Assembly (NCBI GenBank): GCA_033961575.1
Contig: CM066737.1
Location: 104,064,709 to 104,128,708 of the forward strand
Direction of reading: 5' to 3'
From: Aselliscus stoliczkanus
Lineage: Eukaryota; Chordata; Mammalia; Chiroptera; Hipposideridae
DNA length: 64,000 nucleotides
The notes beneath the pieces were generated by a model, which worked only from the letters and a program-made list of their open reading frames with translations, searched no databases and was not told the DNA's origin. A program made the translations under genes and the position numbers. Shown piece after piece: positions 56,016 to 64,000 of the stretch; the first letter of the stretch is position 1; every line of letters begins with the position of its first letter.

Positions 56016-57072
56016 CTTTGCTGTCAGACTAGCTGTGTGACTAGGCAATGAAAGTAAAACTTGACATTTACTAAGGGCTTAGTGGTTCCTGAACTGGGCC
56101 CAGGTCATCCAAATTCAATAACACCTCTGAGCCCCTGTTCTTTTATCCATACAACAAAAAAAAACAAAGATCAAGATACTTACCTCATATGGCAAATAGC
56201 ACCACAAAACTGCTCCATCCTAAAACCCAACATCACCTTTGATTCCTCCCTTTCCCCCACCTTCACATCCAGTTCTGGCTGCCCTGCCTCCAAACTCTCT
56301 CAAGTTCATCTACTTCTCTCCACCTGTACAGCCAACAACTTAATCATCACTCCCCTTGCCTGGACTATGGTCGTATCCCCTTGACTGGTCTCCATGAACC
56401 ATCCATCTCAACCCAATCTGTTCCTCACATAACCTTAAAATATATATAATTAAAAACCTTAAACATAACCTGCCAAAGAAGCAACCTATAACGAAAGCTT
56501 GTTTGTAAGATGCAATAATTTCCAGGTATAAGCAAAGTAACCTGGGTGTTACCCCAGAGAGACATATTTGATGCAGCTCTCATGGATTCTAAGGAAGAAC
56601 ATCCCAAATTGGAAGAGTCTACACATGTGATTCCAGCCTCTCCAGGAAACAGGAGGCTCTGACCACACCTGAACATGGTAGATTCCATCTATCTATTGAT
56701 CAATCAGTCTATCTATATCTCTCTCTCAATTTCTCTACCTCTCTCCTTTTCCCTCCCTCTTTTATAAATGTATACTATGAGAGTGGGCATGGATGCAGCA
56801 AACTTGCACTGAGATCAAGCAATTGTCTCCCTTAGGCTGATTTTTTGCTATCTAGGCTGACTTTTGGGTGTAATTTGGATTCCCGTGAAAATTTTCCTAA
56901 AGGAAAAAATGTACTGATAATCAACCTGTCTACCTATCAGTCAAGTTCCTTAATTAATAAATTTGCATTGTTTTATTCATCTGGCCTTCATGAGGTCATC
57001 CCCTCAATACCAAACAACTCTAAGTAGACTGACTAAACCATGTTCTTGATATCTGTATTGATTTAGTTGCAT
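56016..57072. other. Unassigned sequence
   Basis: 56.2-56.4 kb is C-rich and could derive from an old LINE-related repeat ('cctggactatggtcgtatcc'). A CT-rich patch lies at 56690-56765. No gene recognised. Confidence 0.35.
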
Positions 57073-57213
57073 AAAAAACCATTCAGGGGCCCGGCCGAGT
57101 GGCGAGGTGGTTAAGTGCTGGCTTGGGAAGCCAGCGGCCCTGGTTCAGTCCCACATATGAGGGCCAGTGACACTGCCCTAAAAAAAAAAAAAAAAAAAAA
57201 AAAAACATTCAGG
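57073..57213 (+). mobile_element. Short head-only SINE (first of a tandem pair)
   Basis: Head at 57088-57180 (CCCGGCCGAGTGGCGAGGTGG … GCTGGCTTGGGAAGCCAGCGG … TTCAGTCCCACATATGAGGG), followed by an A-run of about 25. The flanking CCATTCAGG (57079-57087) recurs as ACATTCAGG at 57205-57213 where the next copy begins. Confidence 0.9.
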
Positions 57214-57340
57214 GCCGGCTGAGTGGCGCGGTGGTTAAGCGCTGGCTTGGGCTGCCAGTGGCCCTGGTTCAGATCCCACATTTGAGGGCCAGTGACACTG
57301 CCCTCTAAAAAAAAACACAAAAACAAAAACGATTCAAACA
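57214..57340 (+). mobile_element. Short head-only SINE (second of a tandem pair)
   Basis: Starts GGGCCGGCTGAGTGGCGCGG directly after the A-run and repeated target of the first copy. It ends in AAAAAAAAACACAAAAACAAAAAC before GATTCAAAC. The target repeat (ACATTCA / CGATTCA) is short and degraded. Its hairpin arm is changed (TTGGGCTGCCAG), so it is not a duplicate of its neighbour. Confidence 0.88.
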
Positions 57341-57361
57341 TGTAATGGCTTAAAGTCACAA

Positions 57362-57735
57362 CTATTTATTGAGCTAATGATTCTGTGACTCAGTAATTTA
57401 GATTGTGCTAAACTGGCAGGTTCTGCTGATTTGAGTTACCCGGGTCAACCTTGGCTGGGACTCACACATGTAGCTATAATCAGCTGCCAGGCTGACTGGG
57501 TGCTGGCTTACTGTCAGTTCTCCTCCACGTGGTGTCTCCAGTAGGCTAGCCTGAGCTTGGTGGGAAGATTCTAAGAGCACCAATAAGACGAGCCCCAATG
57601 CACAAGCACTTTTCAAGTCTGTGCTCATGTCACACATGCTATTGTCCCATCGGCCAAAGCAAGTCACAAGGCTAAGCCCAGAGTCAATGTGGGAGGTCAC
57701 TTCTAAAAGACTTAGATACTGGAAACCATGACCAA
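57362..57735 (-). repeat. ERVL-MaLR LTR (MLT1-type), antisense
   Basis: 'gctgatttgagttacccggg', 'gaccttggctgggactcaca'-like, 'ttgtcccatcggccaaagca', 'agtcacaaggctaagcccag', 'gtcaatgtgggaggtcactt' follow the antisense MLT1 order. Diverged. Confidence 0.55.
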
Positions 57736-59854
57736 ATTGAAGCATCCTTGCAATCAGTTCACCAAGCATGCGAAGCTGATAGCCAGGACATAGTGATGAC
57801 ATCAGGGAACCAACATCATGAAAGCCAGGCAGCTTCAGACATTCTTGAGTCATTGTTTATTTTCAATACATCCAACAGTTGAAATATTCTACACCATCTC
57901 CTTAAAACTAGGTCAACCCATGTGTATGAGATGAATTCAAATGAAAAAGCTCTTAATCCACAGGCGGTACTGCCACATCTCTGCCCTATATTTGGCTGGC
58001 ATTACTGTGAACACAAAGTGTTAAGGTCATGACTTATATCCATTCTGTATTGTCAGGAATGAGTGCAGACAGTGAAAAGTCAATTCTGCCCCTTGGCATA
58101 TGAGGAATCACAAGTTTCAGCATCTATAGGAGATATCAGATTTTTTTTGGTCTTTCATGAAATGTGACTCACTGTGTTATGCTACTAGAGCAAAAAGAGT
58201 TAAAAGAAACCATGTATGTGTTTCCAAAATACAATTTGTAACGAGAACTCTTTGTACTAACAAAACTAAAAAGCTGTTTAAGCAGCTAGAATGCTATTGC
58301 AGATTTCAAAAAGATGAACTGAATAGAACCTAGGTTATCTTATGGAATATGTGATGAGTATTGTGTGCCTGTGGGGGTGCCTTGTGAGCTTTCTCCCCAG
58401 AGTCCTACAGAGGTAGGATATGAGCCCCCCTTTTTTGGGCATCACCCATCAAACTATGTGGGATAGTTTTAAGAATGCATCTTTACCTCTTGAGATTCAT
58501 CCATTAGCATTGAAAGAAGTAAGGACACTTACTTCTTACACCTCTTTCTCTTTCTTTGGGTCTTTGTCCCAGAACCAACACAAGCTTCTGTCCCAATGGG
58601 ATGGAAGTGCCTCTCCCCTAGTTCTTCCTTCCTTGTGTATGATCTGTGTTCCCCCAGTTCTTCTTTGGCATAAACCTTCTGACTCACAGAATAGTAGAAA
58701 GGGAGCAGCACCTACAAGGAAATAAAAAATATGTTGAGTTATTGTTTGCAAAATATTTTCCCCATCTACTTGTTTTCAAAATTATACTTTTGCTTCAGCA
58801 GACATTTTCCAAGTATAACGTGAAAGTAGTGCCTGTGAAATAGCAAAAATATCCCAACACTTGGCCAGAAAGGTAAGCCAGAGCGGGATTTGTGTTGGTG
58901 ACAGCATCAGTCTTACCTCTTTTCTCTTGTCATCTCTCCCCTCCTTTCCATTCTCCTCCCAGATATCAGTGGATGCACAGCTATATAGTTGGTTGTGGTT
59001 AAGAAACATGGTTTTGAATCCTAGATTTCCTACTTGGTAATTATATTATAGGGAGTAAATTCACCACATTTCCCTAAACCTCAGTTTCCCTTTTTGTTGT
59101 ATGGGGAGAAACACCCCTTTCCTCACAGCATTGTGATAAATGTGGAACAGCAAAAGGTATATAAGCAGACACTTAGCTCAGTACCTGACCTATAGTAGAT
59201 GCTCAGTACACAATAATATTATACCCTCAGCTAATAGATTTTTCTACTCAAAGAATAATATCCAACATCTTCATCCATCTCATCCCATGACTCTCCCTCC
59301 AGCCTACAGGTGTTCCCAGCTTGACACTTTGAACATCTCAGCTTTCTCTGCAAAGGCTTCTCGGCAGATCTGCACCACGGTTCTTCCCAGGGCTGGGGCA
59401 GGTAGAAGGGGAGGGAATGAAAGTTCTCCCCACCTGCTTGCAACGTGAATGCCCTTCTGTTTGTGTAATATCTTTATGCAATGCCTGGGTCCAAATAGCT
59501 CATGAAGCACTTTCTAAACTTTACTGACTTCACAAACCATGCTGCAGAGAGAAAGTACTAGGCCCACCACTGAGATGGCACCCCTCCAGGGCTCAGTGAA
59601 GAGGTTGCAAAACCTGGCACAGTAGCTCGTCCCAGCAATTAGGAAGGCAAGCAAATAAGGAGAAATACTTTGCTTTAACCTCAGGGCACAGGGGAGCATG
59701 AGTCTTATGAGGAAATGACCCTAACTGGAAGTGCAATAAGGAAAGAGAGATGCCTGGCTTTCATAACTACAGGTATTCGAAAAATTAGATTTGTGATGCA
59801 GGTAGAGATTTCACTTTTCTTCAAGTCAGCAGAAGACTCAGAAAATAATAGATC
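57736..59854. other. Unassigned sequence
   Basis: About 2.1 kb without a recognised gene. The 101-codon plus-strand frame (58420-58725) has no domain. 58990-59210 has weak MIR-like features ('acctcagtttccctttttgtt', 'gtagatgctcagtaca'). Confidence 0.35.
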
Positions 59855-60000
59855 AGGGAGTCTCATAGTGTGGTTGGGGAGGGCCACATCAGAGCCGTGA
59901 AGGTATTTTTTAGACATGCAGATCCCTAGGCTCACCCCTCTCCTGCTGTTCCAGCAGATGTAGATTGAGGCCTGATAATCTGCATTTTAAAGCCAGCTCC
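59855..60000 (+). repeat. MER5A/MER5B-like hAT relic
   Basis: 'gagtctcatagtgtggttgg', 'agacatgcagatccctaggc', 'agatgtagattgaggcctga', 'taatctgcattttaaagcca' match the MER5 order. Confidence 0.7.
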
Positions 60001-60035
60001 CCAAAAGTTTTGTCTTTTGTTTAATTTCAATTTCT

Positions 60036-60543
60036 TCATTCTGCTCTCTGCTGAAAAACAAATTACCCTCAAACTTAGAAGCTGAAAACAACAATAAGCA
60101 TTACCTCAGTTCCTGTGGGCCAGGAATTCAGAAGTAGCTTAATTGACTCAGGATGTCTCCCAAGGTTGCAGTTAAGATGTTGGCCGGGCTCCTGGAGTCA
60201 GGTGAAGACTTGACTAGAGAAGGGGGATCCACTTCCAAGGGGGCTCACCCACATGGCTGGCAGATGAATGCTGGCTTTTGGCAGGAGGCCTCAGCTCCTC
60301 ACCATGTGGGCCTCTCCACAGGGCTGCTTGAGGATCCTGATGACAGGGTGGCTGGCATTCTCCCAGGGCCAGTGATTCAAGAGGGGACAAGACAGAAGTC
60401 ACAAGTCACTGGCCATTGTTGCTACAGCATCCTACTGGTTACACAGATGGCTCCATTCAGCATGGGAGGAGACCACACAGGGTGTGACCACCAGGAGAGG
60501 AGGTGAGACTCCCTGGGGGCTCTGTTGGAGGCTGGCTACCACA
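60036..60543 (-). repeat. ERVL-MaLR LTR (MLT1-type), antisense, near full length
   Basis: 'acaaattaccctcaaactta', 'cagttcctgtgggccaggaa', 'gttgcagttaagatgttggc', 'ggatccacttccaagggggc', 'tcctcaccatgtgggcctct', 'atcctactggttacacagat', 'tctgttggaggctggctacc' and final ACA. An intact solitary-LTR-like outline. The frames inside carry no retroviral protein. Confidence 0.82.
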
Positions 60544-61006
60544 GGAGTATTCCAAGCAACAAGAGGAAACAGCCAGAAGAAAGGCTGTATGATGGGAGTG
60601 TGTGGAATAGTCAGAGTGTTGGTGCAGCTGGAGAAGACTGAGCTAGGGCATCACAGGTAAGGAACTCAGAGAGGTGATGTAGGGTTTTGTAGGTTGTCGT
60701 GAAGACTGAAAGTGAAGGAATAGAAAATGATATTCTGTGCTCATGGATTAGAACAATTAATGTTGTTAAAATGTCTGTATTACCTAAAGCAATCTGCAGA
60801 TTCAATGCAATCCCTACCACAATTTCAATGGCACAATTCACAGAAATAGAACAAACAATCCTAAAATTTGTATGGAACCACAAGAGACCCCAAATAGCCA
60901 AAGCAATCCTGACAAAGACGAGCAAAGCTGGAAGCATCATACTTTCTGATTTCAAACTTTATTACAAAGCTATAGTAATCAAAACAGTGTGATACTTGCA
61001 TAAAAA

Positions 61007-61954
61007 CAGACACATAGGGCTAGCCAACTGGCTCAGTTGGTTAAGAGTTGGCTTGGAGCACGGGCTCTGAGCAACAGGGCCACGGGTTTGGTTCCCACAT
61101 AGGCCAGTGAACACTGAGCTGCCAACAGGCGGCAGGATGGCTCAGCTGGTGTAAAAACAAGACTGTCAAAGGTGGGCTATGCACACCCAAAACTAAGACT
61201 GAACTCAGCACCTTGAGCTGAGCTGCCACCTGAATGGCTCAGTGGATAGCGCGTGCACTCTTAAACTCTATTATTTTTTTTAGCTGAGCCATCCCCTGGC
61301 AGCTCAGCAGCAGCTCAGCGGCAGCTCAGCTTGGGCTGGGCATCAAACTGCTATTGCTCAGAGCTCCGCTCCCACTCTTGAGCGAGTTCTTAACCAACTG
61401 AGCCACTCGGCCAGCCCTAGAGTGTGCACTCTTAACAGCAAGTCTGCAGGGTTCAACTCCCACATGGGATAGTGGCTATGCCCTCCCGCCACTAAGGCTG
61501 AACTCAGCACCTTGAGCTGAGCTGCCACCCGGTTGTCTCAGTGGTTAGAGCCTATGCTCTTAACAACAAGGCTGCTGGTTCAACTCCTGCATGGGATGGT
61601 GGCTACGCCCACCTGCAACTAAAGACTGAACTCGGCACCTTGAGCTGAGCTGCCGCCTGGGTGGCTCAGGGGATAGAGTCTGCACTCTTAACAACAAGGC
61701 TGCTGGTTCGACTCCTACATGGGATGGTGGCTACACCCAACTGCTACTAAGATTGAACACAGCACCTTGAGCTTAGAAGCCAAGAGCTGCTGATGGGAAG
61801 CCAGATGGCAACTGGCGCCCTGCACAACAAAGATTGAAGAATAACAACTTGGCTGTTTCCCCTTGCCAATTCCCCAACACTGTTCCCCTCCCCCAATTCC
61901 CCAATAAAATCTTAAAAAACAACAACAACAACAAAAAAAAAAGCAGACACATAG
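61007..61954 (+). mobile_element. Composite SINE made of chained tRNA-like modules
   Basis: Element 61018-61943 with perfect 11-bp TSD CAGACACATAG (61007-61017, 61944-61954). It opens with the type-B head (GGGCTAGCCAACTGGCTCAG, GGCTCTGAGCAACAGGGCC, B box GGGTTTGGTTCCC). Then come repeated modules of tRNA-like start (GGCTCAGTGGATAG, TCTCAGTGGTTAGAG, GGCTCAGGGGATAGAG), a CACTCTTAACA(A)C stem, GGTTCAACTCC or GGTTCGACTCC B box, and a linker with 'gaactcagcaccttgagctgagctgcc'. It ends with the same tail as the long SINE (CCCCAATTCCCCAATAAAATC then TTAAAA). At least three modules are recognisable after the head. A separate SINE is nested at 61265-61417. Confidence 0.85.
61247..61435 (-). mobile_element. 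Antisense SINE nested in the composite SINE
   Basis: Element about 61265-61417. On the minus strand it starts GGGCTGGCCGAGTGGCTCAG, continues GTTAAGAACTCGCTCAAGAG, has repeated GAGCTGCC/GAGCTGCTG units and ends in an A-rich AAAAAAAATAATA. The target repeat GTGCACTCTTAA occurs at 61253-61264 and 61424-61435, extendable to 18 bp with two mismatches. So it inserted after the composite element had formed. Confidence 0.82.
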
Positions 61955-62716
61955 ACCAATAGAACAGAATCAAGGGCCTCAGAAACAACCCACGCATATA
62001 TGGTAAACTACTATTTGACAAGCAAGCCAAGGATACAAGAAATGGTGTTGGAAAAACTGGATATCCACGTGCAAAAAAATGAAATTGGACCACTATCTTA
62101 CACCACTGCAAAATATTAACTCAAAATGGATTAAAGATTTAAACATAAGACCTGAAACCATAAAACTTCTAGAAGAAAATATGGGGGGTAAGCTCCTTGG
62201 TATGGGTCTCTGCAGTGATGTTTTTGGATATGACACCAGAAATACAGGCAACAAAAGTTAAAATAAACAAGTGGGACTATATCAAACTAAAAAGCTTCTG
62301 TACAGCAAAAGAAGCAATCAGCAAAATGAAAAGGCAGTCGATGGGATGGGAGAAAATATTTGCAAACTGTAATATCCAAAATATGTAAGGAATTCATACA
62401 AACTCAATAGCAAAAAGACAAATAATCTAACTAAAAAATGGGCAGAGAGAGGACTTGAATAGAGAGTTTTCCAAAAAAGACAGATGGATGGCCAACAGGT
62501 ACATGAAAAGATGCTCAGCATCACTAATCATCAGGGAAATACAAATCAAAACCACAGTGAGGCATCACCTCACCCCTGTCTGAATGGCTATTATCAAAAA
62601 GACAAGAGACAACAAGTGTTGGCGAGGCTGTGAAGAAAAGGGAACCTTTGTGCACTGTTAGTAGGAATGTAGATTGGTTCAGCCACTATGGAAAACAGTA
62701 TGAAGGTTCCTCAAAA

Positions 62717-62851
62717 ATTTAAAATAGGGCCGGCAGAGTGGCGTGGTGGTTAAGAGCTGGCTTAGGGCGCCAGCAGCCCCGGTTCGGATCCCACATATGA
62801 GGGCCAGTGACACTGACCTCTAAAAAAAAGAAAGAAAAAAACCATTTAAAA
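62717..62851 (+). mobile_element. Short head-only SINE, sense, inside L1
   Basis: Element about 62726-62843: GGGCCGGCAGAGTGGCGTGG, hairpin GAGCTGGCTTAGGGCGCCAGC, B box GGTTCGGATCC, 'gagggccagtgacactgacctct' and an A/G-rich tail. Candidate TSD ATTTAAAA lies at 62717-62724 and 62844-62851. Confidence 0.9.
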
Positions 62852-63448
62852 CAGAACTACCATATGACCCAGCAATTCCACTCATGGGTGTTTATCCAAA
62901 GGAAATGAAACAGGATCTCAAAGAGATATATGCACCCCCATGTTAATTGCAGCATTATTTACAATAGCCAAGCTATGGAAATAACCTAAGTGTCCACCCA
63001 CGGATGAATGGATGAAGAAAATGCATACAATGGAATATTATTTGTCCATAAATAAATAAGGAAATCCTACCTTTTGCAGAAACATGTACAGAACTTGAGG
63101 TTGTTATGCTAAGTGAAATAAGTCAGGCAGAAAAAGAAATACTGTATGTTCTTACTTGTATGTGGAAGTTAAAAAAAAAAAAAGGTGAACTTAGAGACAG
63201 AATGGTGATTACCACAGGCTTGGAGAATGGTGAGTGTAGGGATGTTGGTCAAAGAATACAAATTTCCAGTTATCAGATGAGTAAATTCTAGGGATCTAAT
63301 GTACAGCATATTGGCTATCATTAATGTATGGCATATTGACTATAAGAATACCATATTATATTCTTGAAAGTTGTTAAGAGAGTAAATCTTAAATGTTTAA
63401 CAACACCAAAAAGGTAAATAAATAGGTTTTAACTAACTTTATTGTGAG

Positions 63449-63469
63449 ATATATATATATATATATATA
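63449..63469 (+). repeat. (TA)10 microsatellite in L1 3'UTR
   Basis: A short AT run within the sense L1 3'UTR. Confidence 0.9.
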
Positions 63470-63564
63470 AAATCATCACGCTGTATGACTTAAACTTACA
63501 TATATGTCAATAATATCTCAATAGAGCTGGAGGAAGAAAATAAATGTAGATGCTTGGTCTCCAC

Positions 63565-63655
63565 TGCAGACCTATCAAGATAGTATCTGCATGTTAACAG
63601 GATGCCCAGGGGATCTGTATACTTATTACACTTTGAGAAGCCTTGACTTAGGACA
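63565..63655 (-). repeat. MER5A-like hAT fragment, antisense
   Basis: 'tgcagacctatcaagatagt', 'atctgcatgttaacaggatg', 'ttacactttgagaagccttg' match the antisense MER5A 5' half. Confidence 0.6.
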
Positions 63656-63751
63656 CAGCTATGTCTGTGGTACTCAACCTGTGCATATGTACTATTGGAA
63701 AGGTCCCCCAGTTGATTCTAGTACACAATCAGCATGGAGAGTCATACTTTA

Positions 63752-63922
63752 AACCAGTGATTCTCGACCTTAAACAAGCTTGAGAAAACACAGATTGCAG
63801 AGCTAGCCTCCAGGGTGATTAAGGATGGCTGGGGTGGAGCCTGAGATTCTGTATTTCCAACAAGTTCCCAGGGGATGCTGATATTGCTGGTAGGAGACTA
63901 AACTGTGAGGACCACTATTCAA
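63752..63922 (+). repeat. MER5A hAT relic, sense, near full length
   Basis: 'accagtgattctcgacctta', 'aaaacacagattgcagagct', 'ggggtggagcctgagattct', 'atttccaacaagttcccagg', 'ggatgctgatattgctggta', 'aggaccactattcaaagtcc'. Clear MER5A order with both termini. Confidence 0.85.
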
Positions 63923-63968
63923 AGTCCATCATCCATGGCCCAAACCCCTGACTTAAAAACAAGTTGAA

Positions 63969-64000
63969 GGGGCGGCCAATTAGCTCAGATGGTTAGAGCT
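63969..64000 (+). mobile_element. Start of a Ves-like tRNA SINE, cut by window end
   Basis: GGGGCGGCCAATTAGCTCAGATGG followed by TTAGAGCT is the A-box head of a Ves-type SINE. The rest lies beyond the window. Confidence 0.75.

Larger units (their letters stand above)
60705..63540 (+). mobile_element. LINE-1 ORF2 C-terminal third and 3'UTR, sense, split by two SINEs
   Basis: The ORF2 fragment at 60720-61006 reads through [28 protein letters not shown] and [12 protein letters not shown], the end of the reverse-transcriptase/thumb region. It resumes at 61944 with 'agacacatagaccaatagaac' and carries [21 protein letters not shown] (62113-62180), then the C-terminal motifs and 3'UTR ('tctaatgtacagcatattgg', 'atctcaatagagctggagg'). 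The composite SINE (61018-61943) and a short SINE (62726-62843) interrupt it. It starts only within ORF2, so it is 5'-truncated, and point frameshifts are present. Confidence 0.88.

Noticed and set aside
60699..60992. Intact reverse-transcriptase gene
   Set aside because: Only a C-terminal slice of L1 ORF2 before a SINE insertion; the element is 5'-truncated and frames are broken.

Overview
The window looks like intergenic or intronic DNA from a placental mammal, most likely a bat. I found no intact protein-coding gene and no functional RNA gene. The bat reading rests on a Ves-type tRNA SINE near 40.87 kb, a second such head cut by the right edge, LINE-1 3' ends of a kind I associate with bats, and an abundant tRNA-headed SINE family. 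A yinpterochiropteran lineage is my best guess, but it is inference and the species is not resolved. The background is AT-rich unique sequence carrying old mammalian repeats (MIR, L2, MER5A-like hAT, MLT1/MST-type ERVL-MaLR LTRs, L1M/HAL1) and younger L1 and SINE insertions with clear target-site duplications (TSDs).

Layout. 0-4 kb: antisense L1, a tailless tRNA-Arg fragment, an ancient RTE-like repeat and a long SINE inside an L1 3' end. 4-9 kb: mostly unique, ending in a full-length long SINE. 10-14 kb: stacked antisense L1 3' ends with two short SINEs. 14-19 kb: MIR and MLT1 relics in unique DNA. 20-24 kb: a very short 5'-inverted L1, a 5'-truncated SINE, an opposed pair of short SINEs, a repeat-free block and an inverted pair of L1 3'UTRs. 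27.6-28.4 kb: a processed SDHAF4 pseudogene on the minus strand. 30-33 kb: L1 ORF2 relics with two antisense SINEs. 35-38 kb: a HAL1-like element. 38.8-42.7 kb: antisense L1M with Ves and short SINEs. 43-50 kb: a long SINE, a hAT relic, MIR/L2 clusters and a sense L1 with a long SINE. 50-60 kb: largely unique with MIR, MER5A and MaLR relics and two tandem short SINEs. 60.7-63.5 kb: a sense L1 interrupted by a 0.9 kb composite SINE and a short SINE.

The most distinctive feature is the SINE system. A tRNA-like head (A and B boxes, intact anticodon-type hairpin) occurs alone with an A-tail (about 100 bp) or joined to a 300-400 bp body. That body contains a roughly 20-bp repeat in 3 to 5 copies and a tail carrying AATAAA followed by TCTT. 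A third, composite form chains several tRNA-like modules and ends in the same tail. Many copies have 13-19 bp TSDs, several of them perfect, suggesting fairly recent mobilisation by L1. The window also records mechanisms: a retrotransposed tRNA 5' half without an A-tail, a twin-primed L1, and SINE copies that appear to carry 3'-flanking sequence. Family names were assigned from memory of consensus sequences and need RepeatMasker/Dfam confirmation.
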